Assembly: GCA_018401645.1 (NCBI GenBank)
Contig: JAGYKK010000010.1
Location: forward strand, 1 to 64,000
Length of the DNA: 64,000 nt
Source of the DNA: Mycobacterium sp.
Lineage (GTDB): Bacteria > Actinomycetota > Actinomycetes > Mycobacteriales > Mycobacteriaceae
Direction of reading: 5' to 3'
The position numbers and the translations under genes were made by a program. Positions 29,723 to 39,830 of the stretch are shown here, in pieces. Numbering within the stretch: the first letter of the stretch is position 1; every line of letters begins with the position of its first letter. The notes beneath the pieces were generated by a model. It was given only the letters and a program-made list of their open reading frames with translations. It searched no databases and was not told where the DNA came from.

Positions 29723-29808
29723 TCGCTGTCTCCTCCTTCACGCCGCGGTCGGACACCGGCGACTAGAGGAACCTTGCGCAGTAGTTGTTTCCGGGAATCG
29801 CCCCTGGG

Positions 29809-29824
29809 GTTTCGGACAGGTGAA
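29809..29824 (-). promoter_or_regulatory. GlnR-type box, proximal
   Basis: On the minus strand TTCAC-n6-GAAAC, one mismatch from the actinobacterial GlnR consensus GTNAC-n6-GAAAC, 87 bases upstream of the amt start. It lies 32 bases (about three helical turns) from the distal box, so both would face the same side. Confidence 0.65.
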
Positions 29825-29840
29825 CGGATGTGGGGTCTGG

Positions 29841-29856
29841 GTTTCGCCGGTGTTAC
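29841..29856 (-). promoter_or_regulatory. GlnR-type box, distal
   Basis: On the minus strand GTAAC-n6-GAAAC, an exact match to the GlnR consensus, about 119 bases upstream of the amt GTG. GlnR is the nitrogen-limitation activator of amt operons in mycobacteria and Streptomyces, so activation of amt-glnB-glnD is the likely role. Confidence 0.75.
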
Positions 29857-29885
29857 ACGACCCGACCAACCCCTCTCGACGGGGC

Positions 29886-31271
29886 TCAGCCCAGCAGCGC
29901 GTCGACGAACGCGGCCGGCTCGAAGGGTGCGAGGTCGTCCGGTCCCTCACCGAGGCCGACCAGCTTTACCGGTACGCCGAGTTCCTGTTGGACCCGAAAC
30001 ACGATGCCGCCCTTCGCGGTTCCATCGAGCTTGGTCAGCACGACGGCGGTGATGTCGACGACATCGGCAAAGACCCTGGCCTGGGCAAGCCCGTTCTGTC
30101 CGATGGTGGCGTCGAGAACCAACAGCACCTCGTCGACCGTGGCGCGCTTGTCGACGACTCGCTTGACCTTGCCGAGTTCGTCCATCAGGCCGGTCTTGGT
30201 GTGCAGGCGGCCGGCGGTGTCGATCACCACGACGTCCGCCCCGGTCTCGATACCTTTGTCCACGGCATCGAAGGCGACCGATGCGGGGTCGGCGCCCTCG
30301 GCACCACGCACCACCTCCGCGCCCACCCGCGCGGCCCAGGTCTGTAACTGGTCGGCGGCCGCCGCCCGGTAGGTGTCCGCGGCGCCCAGCACCACCCGGC
30401 GACCGTCGGCCACCAGGACCCGCGCCAACTTTCCCACCGTGGTGGTCTTGCCGGTGCCGTTGACACCCACCACCAGCAGTACCGACGGCTTGTCGGCATG
30501 AGGAAGCGCCCGGATGGAGCGGTCCAGGGCCGGGTCGAGTTCCCTAATCAGCACTTCACGCAGCACCGCGCGGGCTTCGGCTTCGTTGCGCACACTGCTG
30601 GCGGCCATCTGGGCGCGCAGGTGCACGATCACCGATGCGGTGGTCACCGGACCGAGGTCGGCGATCAGCAGGGTGTCCTCGACCTCATTCCAGGAAGCCT
30701 CATCGAGATCACCGCCGCCGAGTAATCCGAGCATGCTGCGGCCGAACGCGTTCTGCGACTTCGCCAACCGACCGCGCAGACGTTCCAGCCGGCCCGCGCT
30801 GGGTGCAATCGTGTCCAGATCGGGTGCGATCGAGTCCAGATCGGGCGCGATCGGGTCCAGATCGGGCGCGATCGTTGCGGTCTCGGCGAGGTACTCCCCG
30901 ATCTCCTCGGCCAGGGACTCTGCCGCGGCGGGCGCATCGGGTAGCCCAACCTCGGAAATCGGCCGGGTCAGCGAATCTCTCGGGATGGCTGCATCGTCGC
31001 CGACGCCGGGTAGCCCGGCACCGAAACCGGGGTCCCGCCGTTGCGGACGATCGGCGGTGGCCGGTCCGGGCGTCTGGGTGAAGGAGATGCCCGACGAGGC
31101 GGTGTAACCCCCGGAACGGTCCACGGGTGTGGGAGCCTCGATGGCGGGATCGGCGACGGTGTCCGGACGCAGGCTTACCTGGCTGCGCCGGTAGCGCACC
31201 GACCCGATGACCAAAGCGATGATGAGAAGGACAGCGATGACCGCGACGGCGATCCAGAGACCCTGTGACAC
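29886..31271 (-). CDS. ftsY: Signal recognition particle receptor FtsY
   Basis: 461 residues from a GTG at 31271 ('[19 protein letters not shown]'); the frame continues 16 codons upstream without a likely start. Unlike E. coli FtsY it begins with a true membrane span (~4-24), then an acidic linker (~25-165) containing three copies of I-A-P-D-L-D-x. The NG domain follows: P-loop '[17 protein letters not shown]', '[18 protein letters not shown]', '[20 protein letters not shown]' and '[13 protein letters not shown]'. GTPase partner of Ffh at the membrane. Divergent from idi2 across 69 bases. Intact. Confidence 0.96.
   Translation of the reverse strand: MSQGLWIAVAVIAVLLIIALVIGSVRYRRSQVSLRPDTVADPAIEAPTPVDRSGGYTASSGISFTQTPGPATADRPQRRDPGFGAGLPGVGDDAAIPRDSLTRPISEVGLPDAPAAAESLAEEIGEYLAETATIAPDLDPIAPDLDSIAPDLDTIAPSAGRLERLRGRLAKSQNAFGRSMLGLLGGGDLDEASWNEVEDTLLIADLGPVTTASVIVHLRAQMAASSVRNEAEARAVLREVLIRELDPALDRSIRALPHADKPSVLLVVGVNGTGKTTTVGKLARVLVADGRRVVLGAADTYRAAAADQLQTWAARVGAEVVRGAEGADPASVAFDAVDKGIETGADVVVIDTAGRLHTKTGLMDELGKVKRVVDKRATVDEVLLVLDATIGQNGLAQARVFADVVDITAVVLTKLDGTAKGGIVFRVQQELGVPVKLVGLGEGPDDLAPFEPAAFVDALLG
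30813..30875. repeat. 21-bp tandem repeat inside ftsY
   Basis: Three consecutive units beginning GTCCAGATCGGG at 30813, 30834 and 30855, nearly identical. They encode the I-A-P-D-L-D-x heptad repeat in the acidic linker of FtsY. The unit is in frame, so copy-number change would alter linker length without breaking the protein. Confidence 0.85.
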
Positions 31272-31340
31272 GACATTATTCTCGCAGGGTTTCTTCCCGT
31301 GTCGTCGCGGCTCTGGCAAACCGGCGCCGGATCACCGCCG

Positions 31341-32353
31341 ATGACGATGCCCACCCGTAAACTTCGGCATATCGACGCCTGCCTGACCGGGCCGGTCACC
31401 TACGAGTCCGTGACCACCGGCTTCGAGCGCTACCGGCTTCCCTACAACGCCCTGACTCAGACCTCCCTGGCCGCGGTCGACCTTCACACCCGCTTCCTGA
31501 ACTCACCGTTGCGGGCCCCGGTGCTGATCGGGGCGATGACCGGCGGCGCCGACCTGGCCCGCACCATCAACCGCAATCTGGCCGGAGCCGCCCAACAACT
31601 GGGGGTAGGCATGATGCTGGGATCGCAGCGCATCATGCTCGGCGACGACGCGAGCGCAACGGCCGCCGCAGCCAGCTTCGAAGTCCGCGACCTCGCCCCC
31701 GACGTGCTGCTGATCGGCAATATCGGCTTGGCTCAGGTCTGCGAGTCGCTGACGCCACAACTGTCGGCTGCATTGCAGAGGGTCGGAGCGAACGCCGTTG
31801 CGGTGCACGTTAATCCGCTCCAAGAGGCGATGCAGGAAGGTGGCGATACCGACTTCACCGGATCACTGGCGCGGCTGGGTCGGCTGGCCGTCGAACTGGA
31901 CTACCCGGTCATGGTCAAGGAGGTCGGACACGGAATCGGTGCCGCGGCGGCCGACCGCCTGCGCGGCCTGCCCATCGCGGCGGTCGATGTCGCCGGTGCC
32001 GGCGGCACGTCCTGGGCTCGGGTGGAACAGGTGGTCCGCTTCGGCGAGGTCCGCTATCCGGCGATCGCCGACTGGGGCATCCCGACGGCTCAGGCACTGG
32101 CAGAGGTGCAGCGGACGCTGCCTGGGATGCCACTGGTGGCTTCCGGCGGCATCCGCTCCTGAATGGACGCCGCCAAGGCTCTGGCAATGGGTGCCGAGGC
32201 GGTGGCGATGGCCCGGCCGCTGCTGGCCCGGCCATCGAGTCCGCAGCCGCCGTCGTCGACACCCTCGGCGCCTTCATCGAGGAGTTGCGGATTTGCCTGT
32301 ACGGATGTGGAGCGGCTGACATCGCCGCTCTGCGCCGCATCGGCGTGGATTAG
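31341..32353 (+). pseudogene. fni: Type 2 isopentenyl-diphosphate isomerase (FMN-dependent), broken
   Basis: From the ATG at 31341 the frame encodes most of an IDI-2: '[11 protein letters not shown]', '[20 protein letters not shown]', '[12 protein letters not shown]', '[18 protein letters not shown]', '[16 protein letters not shown]' and '[15 protein letters not shown]'. It stops at 32160-32162 (TGA) directly after 'VASGGIRS', where Gly is expected; the sense continues in the same frame after the stop ('[20 protein letters not shown]'), then shifts by one base near 32230 ('[20 protein letters not shown]') and ends at 32353. The phosphate-binding Gly-rich loop of the flavin barrel is thus cut. 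Interconverts IPP and DMAPP; linked to carotenoid genes in some mycobacteria, but none is adjacent here. Confidence 0.85.
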
Positions 32354-32358
32354 ACCGG

Positions 32359-33871
32359 TCAGAACGGCGGGGGCCTGTTTCGCTCGGCGAGGTGTGCGTC
32401 ATTGAGCGCGTTCCCGCTTGATCCGGCAGGCCCGCTCGACGGCACGCGTTCGTCGGCGCCGAGGCATCTGCAGACCCTGCCGGCCGATTCCACGATAGGC
32501 GGCCTGCGGCCACCGGCGCCGTCGTGGTGTCCCAGCCGGGAAATAGCAGCCAGCTGCCCGGGACCGTGGTGTAGACCTTTCCCGATGGCGAGTTCCAGCC
32601 GATGGTGCCGTCCGGGAACTGCTGATCGGTCCAACCCCAAAAAGTTTTCAGGAGATGATGTTTGCGGCATAGACAACGACTGTTCGACGCATGGGTCGGA
32701 CCGAAGGGCCAGGCGATAGCGTGGTCGATATCGCAGGCCTCAGCGGGCTGGTCGCAGTTGGGGAAGCGACACGTCATATCGCGCATCCGGACAAACTCGT
32801 CCAACGCGGTCGACGGCCGGTAACGCGGTTCGGGTGCCTCGGTGGGCGGGCGTAGCTGCCGGACCTTGGCACCGCAGCGAATCAGTTCGGCCAGCAACGG
32901 ACCCGGAATCACCCCGCCGCCAAGGATGACTGAGGTCGATGGCGGGCTTACCGGTTCGGGTTCCGGATCTCCCGCCAGATAGTCGCGAAGGCTCATGCCG
33001 CGGGCATAGGGGCGCGTGCCGACCGGCCGGACAGGTTGGGGTCAGACGCGGCACCTTCGCCGCCGGGCTGCAGCGCGGTCGCATCGGTGAGCACGTGGAT
33101 CACGATCGCGGAGGCGGAACCGGCGCCGTCGGCCGCCTCACACGCGGCAGCAAGAAGAACGACAACAAGCCGGTCAAACCCGGCGGCAAGTGCGCCGAGG
33201 GCGTCCGCGCGGCGCTGATCGCCAGTACGAGGATCGGCGTCGCATACTCCGCACGCCATCTGGGTCAATCGTTTCTTGAGAAGCGCGGCGTCCGTGGAGA
33301 ACAGCCGCCCCCACATCGCACTGGTCCCGGACTCGTCGTCGCGGCCGCCGATCTGAACCTCACGACTGCGAGCACGCGCGCGGATGCGCCGCAGCGCGCC
33401 AGGGTCGACTTGGTCGACAAGGCCGTCGATGGCCTGGTCCAGCTTGTTGTCCGACAGCGGACCCCAGGCACGGCAGTGGCCGACCAGGGCGGCGTCGATG
33501 ACGGCCAGGGCGTCCTCGTCCTCGACGAGCAGGGTGCGCCAGGCGATCGCCGAGACGACGCGGTAGCTCAGCAGTCCGTCAGAGAACATCTCCGCGACCC
33601 GTGGCAGCCGACGGGCCAGTGTGAGGCCGAGACGCATCTGACCTGACGCGCGTCCGTGGCTGATGCTCAGTGCGGCCGACACCTCCGCGGCGGCGGCGTC
33701 CCAGGAGTCGCACGCCCAATCGGCCCGGTCGTCGTCACCGCAGCGGCGACGGGTCAACTCCGCGACGGCCGCGAGTCGCCGCGCGGCGGCCGATGCCTCC
33801 GCGCCCGCCCACTGCTCGATCGCGGCGACAATCTCCGAATCGTCTGCCGATCTGAGCCGATTATCGAACAT
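32359..33871 (-). pseudogene. REP13E12-family DUF222/HNH endonuclease, frameshifted
   Basis: Member of the repeated 13E12 family of mycobacteria (DUF222 helical domain followed by a C-terminal HNH nuclease). The DUF222 part is in one frame from the ATG at 33871 ('MRLGLTLARRLPRVAEMFSD', 'RVVSAIAWRTLLVEDEDALA') and stops at 32993. The next frame starts with an overlapping ATGA and carries '[20 protein letters not shown]' and the HNH region '[20 protein letters not shown]' ending '[15 protein letters not shown]'. The true C-terminus ('[18 protein letters not shown]', then '[15 protein letters not shown]') needs at least one more frame change near 32405. No flanking repeats or att sites are visible. 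Confidence 0.85.
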
Positions 33872-33878
33872 GTGTTCT

Positions 33879-33884
33879 ATATTA
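33879..33884 (-). promoter_or_regulatory. Candidate leaderless -10 element for the 13E12 gene
   Basis: TAATAT on the minus strand, 7 bases upstream of the ATG at 33871, in an unusually AT-rich patch and without a Shine-Dalgarno sequence. It supports this ATG over the GTG at 33901. Confidence 0.5.
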
Positions 33885-33940
33885 TGCGACCCCGCCGACA
33901 CACCAACGGCCCGCAGTGCCGACTCCCGACCCCCGATTGG

Positions 33941-36900
33941 CTACCGACTGGCGCCGGCGACGAGATCCTCGCCTCGCATCCGCTGGGAAATCACCGCGGT
34001 GATGCCGTCGCCCTGCATGCTCACGCCGTAGAGGGCGTCGGCGATCTCCATCGTGGCCTTCTGGTGGGTGATCACGATGAGTTGGGATTGGGTCCGCAGT
34101 TGCTCGAACAAGCCGATCAGGCGCTGCAGGTTCACGTCGTCGAGTGCGGCCTCGACCTCGTCCATGACGTAGAACGGCGACGGTCTCGCCCGGAAGATCG
34201 CCACCAGCATGGCCACCGCGGTGAGCGACTTCTCACCGCCGGACAGTAGCGAGAGTCGTTTGATCTTCTTGCCCGGCGGGCGCGCCTCCACCTCCACCCC
34301 GGTGGTCAGCAGATCGTCGGGGTCGGTCAGCAGTAGCCGACCCTCGCCGCCGGGGAACAGCACCGCGAATACCTTGGAGAACTCCCGCTCGACATCGGCA
34401 TACGCCTCGGAGAACACCTCCAGGATGCGGGCGTCGACACCGGCGATCACGTCCAGCAGATCCTTGCGGGCGGCCTTGACATCTTCGAGCTGGGTTGACA
34501 AAAAGTTGTAACGGTCCTCCAGAGCGGCGAACTCCTCCAGCGCCAACGGGTTGACGCGGCCGAGCTCGGCCAACTCCCGTTCGGCTCGTTTGGCCCGGCG
34601 CTCCTGGGTGGGCCGGTCGAACGCCATCGGCACCGGCGCGGTGACCGCCTCGCCGCGTTCGCGGGCCGCCGCGTACTCGGTCATCTCCAATTCCGACGGC
34701 GGTAGCGACGCGTTGGGGCCGTATTCACCGATCAGATCGTCACCGGCCATGCCGAACTGATCGAGCACCATCGCCTCGAGTTGTTCGATCCGCAGCGCGG
34801 CCTGGGCCTTGGCCAACTCATCGCGATGCAGGGCATCGGTCAGCACACTGATCCGGCTGTTAAGGGCGGCAACCTCAGCGCGAGCGGCCGTCATCGCACC
34901 GGCGCGATCCAGGCGCTCAGCGGTGAGCCGATCCCGGACACGCGAAGCGGCGGCGACGACGGCACCGAGGTGCGTGGCGACCCGGCGCCCGGTCTCGGCA
35001 ACCACGGCGGCGACTTCGGCGGCATGTTGGCAGGCGGCGCGTGCCTGTTGGGCTGACCGCGCATCGCGTTCCGCCACAGCCGCACGCCGAAGCGAATCCG
35101 CCCGTCCACGAACGGCATCCGCGCGTTCCTCGGCGGTGCGCACGGCCAGTCGCGCTTCGACCTCACTCGAGCGGGCTGCTTCCGCAGCCGTCTGCATCTG
35201 ACTGCGTTCCCCCGGTGTGGTCTCGACGACCGTCTGGTTCTCCTGGGCGGCGTGCAACCGCGACTCGAGTTCGGTGAGCTCGGTAACAGTCTGAACCCGG
35301 CCGGATTCGAGTTCGTCGCGCTGGGACTGCAGGCGGCGCCACTCCTCCTCGGCGGCGCGCACCTCCTGGCCGAGTCGGCCGAGTTGCTCATAGATCGCCG
35401 AGATCGCGGCATCGGATTCGTTGAGCGCCGCGAGCGCCTGCTCAGCGGCGTCCTTTCGGTCGGACTGCTCGGCGACAGCGCCGGCCGGGGCCGCCGCAAG
35501 GTCGCCGACCCGGATCTCGGCGGCGGCGAGTTCGCCTCGGGCCTTGTCGATCTCGCCGGTGATCTCCAGACGCTGGGCTTGCGTCCGGAACCGCCATCCA
35601 CCCGGCCCGCACCCACCAGATCGCCGTCACGGGTTACCGCGCGCAACGTCGGTCGCGAGGAAACCAGATCCAGCGCAGCACCGATGTCGTCGACCACGAC
35701 GACCCCGGCCAACATCGCGGCCATCGCACCCTGCACAGTCGTGGGGTGCCTCGATCAGATCGAGGGCCCGCGCGCTCCGTCGGGAAGCGGCCCGGCGGCA
35801 GCCACGCCAGCGCCGGCCAGTCGGCCAGCACGATCGCCGCACGCCCGCCGTCGACTTCCTTGAGCGCCCGCACGGCCGACCTCGCGGCACCGACGTCGTC
35901 AGCCGCCACCGCGTCAGCCGCCGCACCGAGCACCGCAGCCAGCGGCGTCTCGAAGCCGGTCCGGACCTTTACCAGTGTGGCAATTGTTCCGAAAAGTCCT
36001 GCGCCGCTGCGATTCTCCACCAACCAGGCGGCACCATCGGTGCGCTCCAGTCCCACCGCAAGCGCCTCGATGCGGGCCTGCAGCGAGGCCACCAGACGTT
36101 CGGCGGCACGTTCGGCCGTCTGAAGTTCACCCACCCGTTCATCAGCGACCCGCATCGCGGCCACGGTCCGGTCGTGGTGCTCGTCCAAACCCACCTCGCC
36201 CTGGTCGAGTTCACCGATCCGGCCCTGGATGGTCTCGAACTCGGCCCGGGCGGCCTCGGTGCGCGCGGCGGCTTCGTCGATGGCGGCGGTCAGTCGGGCG
36301 ACGCCATCGTCAATCGACTCCACCCGGGCGCGGCCGGTCTCGACCTGACCGGTCAGTCGGGCCAGTCCTTCGCGACGGTCCGCTTCGGCTCGCACGGCGG
36401 CGAGGTGCGCACGCTCGGCCTCGGTGGCCGCGTGCTCCTTCTCGGTGAGTTCGACGCGGGCGGCCTCAAGCCTGCGACGCGTCTCGGCGAGTTCGGCGAG
36501 CAAACCCCGCTCCTGCTCGGCCACGTCGTCAGCCTCCGCCTCCAGCGCCTCGGGATCCGGACCGGTGCTGACGGTCGGCTCGGTCTCCAGATACTGCTCC
36601 CGTTCGGTGGCGATGCGCACCGTGGCGCTGACCCGTTCGGCCAATGCCGACAGTCCGAACCACGTCTGCTGAGCCGCCTCGGTGCGGGTCGACAGGGAGG
36701 AGACCGCAGCCTCGTCTGCGGCGAGTCGCTCCGACGCCGCGGCCAGGCGGGCGGCGGCCTCGTCGTGCTCGCGACGCAGCGTGGTCTCGATGTCGTCGGC
36801 CCCGGCGAATTCCGCCCGGCGGGCCACCAGGTCGTCGGCGGCCAGTCGCAGCCGAGCATCGCGCAGGTCGGCCTGAATGGTCGCCGCGCGCCGGGCCATC

Positions 36901-37529
36901 TCGGCCTGACGGCCCAGCGGCTTGAGTTGGCGGCGCAGTTCGGTGGTCAGGTCGCTGAGCCGGGCCAGATTGGCCGCGGTGGCATCCAGCTTGCGGAGCG
37001 CCTTTTCCTTGCGCTTGCGGTGTTTGAGGACGCCGGCGGCTTCCTCAATGAACGCGCGGCGATCCTCGGGGCGGGACTCGAGGATCTGGGCCAGGCGCCC
37101 CTGCCCGACGATCACGTGCATCTCGCGGCCGATACCGGAGTCACTGAGCAATTCCTGGACGTCCATCAGGCGGCAACTGCTGCCGTTGATCTCGTACTCG
37201 CCGGCCCCGTCGCGGAACATCCGCCGGGTGATCGACACCTCGGAGTACTCGATCGGCAGAACGCGGTCGGAGTTGTCGATGGTCAGGGTCACCTCGGCCC
37301 GGCCCAGCGGGGCCCGGGAGGAGGTGCCGGCGAAGATGACGTCTTCCATCTTGCCCCCGCGCAGGGTCTTGGCACCCTGTTCGCCCATGACCCAGGCCAA
37401 CGCGTCGACGACGTTGGACTTACCGGAACCGTTGGGTCCCACCACGCAGGTGATACCCGGTTCGAAACGCAGAGTCGTTGCCGATGCGAAGGACTTGAAG
37501 CCCTTGAGCGTCAGACTCTTGAGGTACAC
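33941..37529 (-). pseudogene. smc: Chromosome partition protein SMC, frameshifted
   Basis: About 1196 codons in total, the normal SMC length. GTG start at 37529. N-terminal ATPase half with '[20 protein letters not shown]' and '[20 protein letters not shown]', a long coiled coil, and the start of the hinge ('[20 protein letters not shown]') are in one frame to about 35770. Then '[14 protein letters not shown]', '[20 protein letters not shown]' and, from about 35585 down, '[19 protein letters not shown]' are in successive different frames, so three shifts fall in 200 bases around the hinge. The C-terminal half has the ABC signature '[17 protein letters not shown]' and Walker B '[14 protein letters not shown]'. 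SMC condenses chromosomes with ScpAB; it is dispensable in mycobacteria under laboratory conditions. Confidence 0.85.
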
Positions 37530-37592
37530 GTCGTGCGAGCCTACCGGCGAGGAGTCCCGCGTTCGCGGAAGCCCGACTCGGCGGGTGTCGGG

Positions 37593-39068
37593 CTACCCTC
37601 TGGCGTCAGCCGCCGACCGTGGGCTGTACTCACGGACGGCTGCGCGTGCCGCTATCCAGGTCCAACCCGGTTCGCGCTCGGGGGCATCCCCTCCCACGAT
37701 GCTCAGTCCCGCAGCGGCGGCATCGGCAAAGTCGTCATCGACGTGAACGACGTCGGCGAAACCCTGGTTTTGTAGAAGCGAGGCGACCGCGGCAGCACGA
37801 TAGCCCGATCCGCAGTGGACGTATACCGGTTTGTCCCGCGGGATCTCCGCCAGTCGGTCAGCGACCTCGTAGAACGGCATGAAGACGGCCTCGGCAATGT
37901 GACCGGCCTCCCATTCGAGGGCTTGGCGGGTGTCCAGCAGGTAGAGGTCCCTATCTGCAGCCAGCGCCGCGGCCACGCCATGAAAGTCCACCTGCTCCAT
38001 GCGCCGCGCCGCGCCGGGTTCATCCAGCCAGACATCCGGACCACCCGCGGCCTGACCGACGGTGTTGTCAATCCCGACCCGAACCAACTCGCGGTGCGCG
38101 GCGTGGACCTGTTCGGGTGTGGACCCCAGCAGGGTCACCGGGGTGCCCCACGGCATCATCCACGCGAGATAATTGATGAACGGGCCGTCGAGATCGAAGT
38201 TCACTGCACCGGGGACGTGCCCGGCCGCGAAGACCTTGCGTGAGCGCAGGTCGACGACCCACTCGCCGCGGGTGATGCGCTCACGCAGCACGGCCGGGTC
38301 GGCCTGCTCGGGCATCGTCAGGTCGACGTCGCGCGGGCCCGCGGCGTTGGCCGGGCCCATGTGCGCGTAATAGGCGGGGAAGACGTCGAGGCCGGCCAGC
38401 AGCTTGGCCACGAACTCCTCCTCGGCCTCGGTCAGAGCCGGGTTGATCGTCTTCTCGTTGCCGATGGTCGACGACAGCCCCTGGGCCTGGGTTGCCGCGC
38501 AAAAGGAGCCGAAGCCGTGGGTGGGGTAAATCGGTGTCGCGTCGTCGAGGGTGTCGGCCAGTCGGCGCACCGAATGCCATTGGTCGTGGGCTTGTTTGAC
38601 GGCCATGTCCGGCGCGACGAGGTCGGGACGTCCGACGCTGCCGTACAGCAGCGAGCCGCCGGTGAACACCGCACCGAGGTGGTCTCCCTTGCGCACCGCG
38701 AAAGAAATGTGGTGCGGGGTATGTCCGGGGGTGTGGATGACGTCCACGGTCATCTCTCCGACGGTGAACGAGTCACCGTCGCGCACGGCCATCGCGTCGT
38801 AGGACAGTTCGACGTCGCCGGGGACGACGTAAGTGGCACCGTGCCGGCGCGCCAGTTCCAGACCGCCGGTGACGTAGTCGTTGTGGATGTGGGTCTCGGC
38901 GACGTGCGACAGCGTGAGGCCGTACTGGCCGAGCAGTTGCTCGATCCGGTCAAAGTCGCGTTGCGGATCGACCACGAGGGCTCGGGCGCCGTCATGGGCG
39001 ATGTAGCTGCGATCCCCGAGACCGCTGGAGTCCAGGGGGATGACGTGGGGTGCTGCGGTGTCTTGCAT
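37593..39068 (-). CDS. MBL-fold persulfide dioxygenase/sulfurtransferase (MBL-rhodanese-rhodanese)
   Basis: 491 residues, ATG preceded by GGAGG. An N-terminal metallo-beta-lactamase domain of the ETHE1 type (~1-240) has metal motifs 'ETHIHNDYVTGG' (H-x-H-x-D) and 'HTPGHTPHHISF'. Two rhodanese domains follow: the first (~255-360) lacks a catalytic Cys (loop 'VTLLGSTPEQ'), the second (~375-480) has the active loop 'VHCGSGYRAAA'. Such fusions oxidise glutathione/mycothiol or protein persulfides to sulfite and exchange sulfane sulfur. It lies between smc and acyP, a position with no such gene in M. tuberculosis, and sits behind a CsoR-like palindrome, which suggests induction by sulfide or persulfide stress (inference). 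Confidence 0.88.
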   Translation of the reverse strand: MQDTAAPHVIPLDSSGLGDRSYIAHDGARALVVDPQRDFDRIEQLLGQYGLTLSHVAETHIHNDYVTGGLELARRHGATYVVPGDVELSYDAMAVRDGDSFTVGEMTVDVIHTPGHTPHHISFAVRKGDHLGAVFTGGSLLYGSVGRPDLVAPDMAVKQAHDQWHSVRRLADTLDDATPIYPTHGFGSFCAATQAQGLSSTIGNEKTINPALTEAEEEFVAKLLAGLDVFPAYYAHMGPANAAGPRDVDLTMPEQADPAVLRERITRGEWVVDLRSRKVFAAGHVPGAVNFDLDGPFINYLAWMMPWGTPVTLLGSTPEQVHAAHRELVRVGIDNTVGQAAGGPDVWLDEPGAARRMEQVDFHGVAAALAADRDLYLLDTRQALEWEAGHIAEAVFMPFYEVADRLAEIPRDKPVYVHCGSGYRAAAVASLLQNQGFADVVHVDDDFADAAAAGLSIVGGDAPEREPGWTWIAARAAVREYSPRSAADARG

Positions 39069-39107
39069 GGGTCCTCCAGAGATAGGCGTCGGAACTTTCC
39101 CCTCCGA

Positions 39108-39127
39108 CTATACCCCCGGGGGTTTAT
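39108..39127. promoter_or_regulatory. CsoR/CstR-like operator palindrome
   Basis: Perfect CCCCCGGGGG core flanked by A/T-rich arms (TATA on the left, TTTAT on the right), 40 bases upstream of the persulfide dioxygenase ATG. CsoR-family repressors bind TACCCC-n-GGGGTA type palindromes, and the persulfide-sensing CstR branch controls MBL-rhodanese operons in other phyla. It overlaps the acyP stop codon. Confidence 0.55.
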
Positions 39128-39411
39128 CGCTCGGCGACCCCCGGCATCGGCTCCCCCGGTGCACCGATCTCGGCGACCACGGTGTCCACCATTCCGGGCG
39201 TCGAGTCAGAACGCAGCAGTTCCAGCAACCGCTCGCAGGCCGCGCGCTCCCGGGCGACCACCAGCACCTGGCCGTCGGGCTGGTTGCTTGCGTAACCGGT
39301 CAGTCCCAGTTCCAGCGCCCGTGATCGAGTCCACCAGCGAAAGCCCACACCCTGGACGTAGCCGTGCACCCAGGCGGTCAGCCGGGTTGAATCGCTCGCC
39401 GGTTCGCTCAC
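39124..39411 (-). CDS. acyP: Acylphosphatase
   Basis: 95 residues from a GTG at 39411 that overlaps the stop of the OsmC-like gene (GTGA). Signature '[20 protein letters not shown]' (residues ~12-31) contains the catalytic Arg of the G-x-V-Q-G-V-x-F-R loop, and '[17 protein letters not shown]' has the catalytic Asn. Hydrolyses acyl phosphates such as carbamoyl or acetyl phosphate. It corresponds to Rv2922A. The longer open frame upstream lies within the OsmC gene and is excluded. Confidence 0.92.
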   Translation of the reverse strand: MSEPASDSTRLTAWVHGYVQGVGFRWWTRSRALELGLTGYASNQPDGQVLVVARERAACERLLELLRSDSTPGMVDTVVAEIGAPGEPMPGVAER

Positions 39412-39821
39412 CCGTTGATTCCGACGACATCGAAGGAGATCTCCGCTCCCGCCTTGAGCGTGCGCCCCACCGTGCACACCTGATCGATGGCGCGAGTGAC
39501 CACCAGCAACAGTCGCTCCCGATCCTCGGCAGACAGACCCGACAGGTCGATCTCCAGGGTCTCCTCGATCCGCGGGTAACGCTCCTCATCGCGGTCGGCG
39601 GGCCCGGCGACCCGAATCACCGCACGGTAGTCATCCCCGAGCCGTCGCCGCAGTGGTTGATCGCTGCTAAGTCCGCTACAGCCGGCCAGGGCGATTTTCA
39701 ATAGCTCTCCCGGAGTGAAGACGCCGTCGTCGCTCTCCGAACCAATCAGCACCTGGGCTCCGCGACTGCTGCGGCCGGTGTAGCGGCGGATTCCCGTGCG
39801 TTCTACCCAAAGCTGCGTCAT
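39408..39821 (-). CDS. OsmC/Ohr-family protein
   Basis: 137 residues, Rv2923c-like. The two family cysteines are present, in '[18 protein letters not shown]' (~48) and '[17 protein letters not shown]' (~116), as is the '[17 protein letters not shown]' strand region. Family members are thiol peroxidases reducing organic hydroperoxides; OsmC-like proteins without lipoyl partners remain uncharacterised. It follows mutM by 9 bases and overlaps acyP by 4, so it is in a mutM-osmC-acyP unit. Confidence 0.9.
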   Translation of the reverse strand: MTQLWVERTGIRRYTGRSSRGAQVLIGSESDDGVFTPGELLKIALAGCSGLSSDQPLRRRLGDDYRAVIRVAGPADRDEERYPRIEETLEIDLSGLSAEDRERLLLVVTRAIDQVCTVGRTLKAGAEISFDVVGING

Positions 39822-39830
39822 GCGTTCGTT

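Noticed and set aside
32274..33901. Two separate genes (DUF222 protein and HNH nuclease) with ATGA overlap
   Set aside because: Family members are single proteins with both parts, and the C-terminus also needs another frame change, so a broken gene is more likely than coupling.
35421..37775. 784-codon open frame on the plus strand
   Set aside because: Antisense shadow of smc; GC-rich codon bias of the minus-strand gene leaves the opposite frame open. No recognisable protein family.
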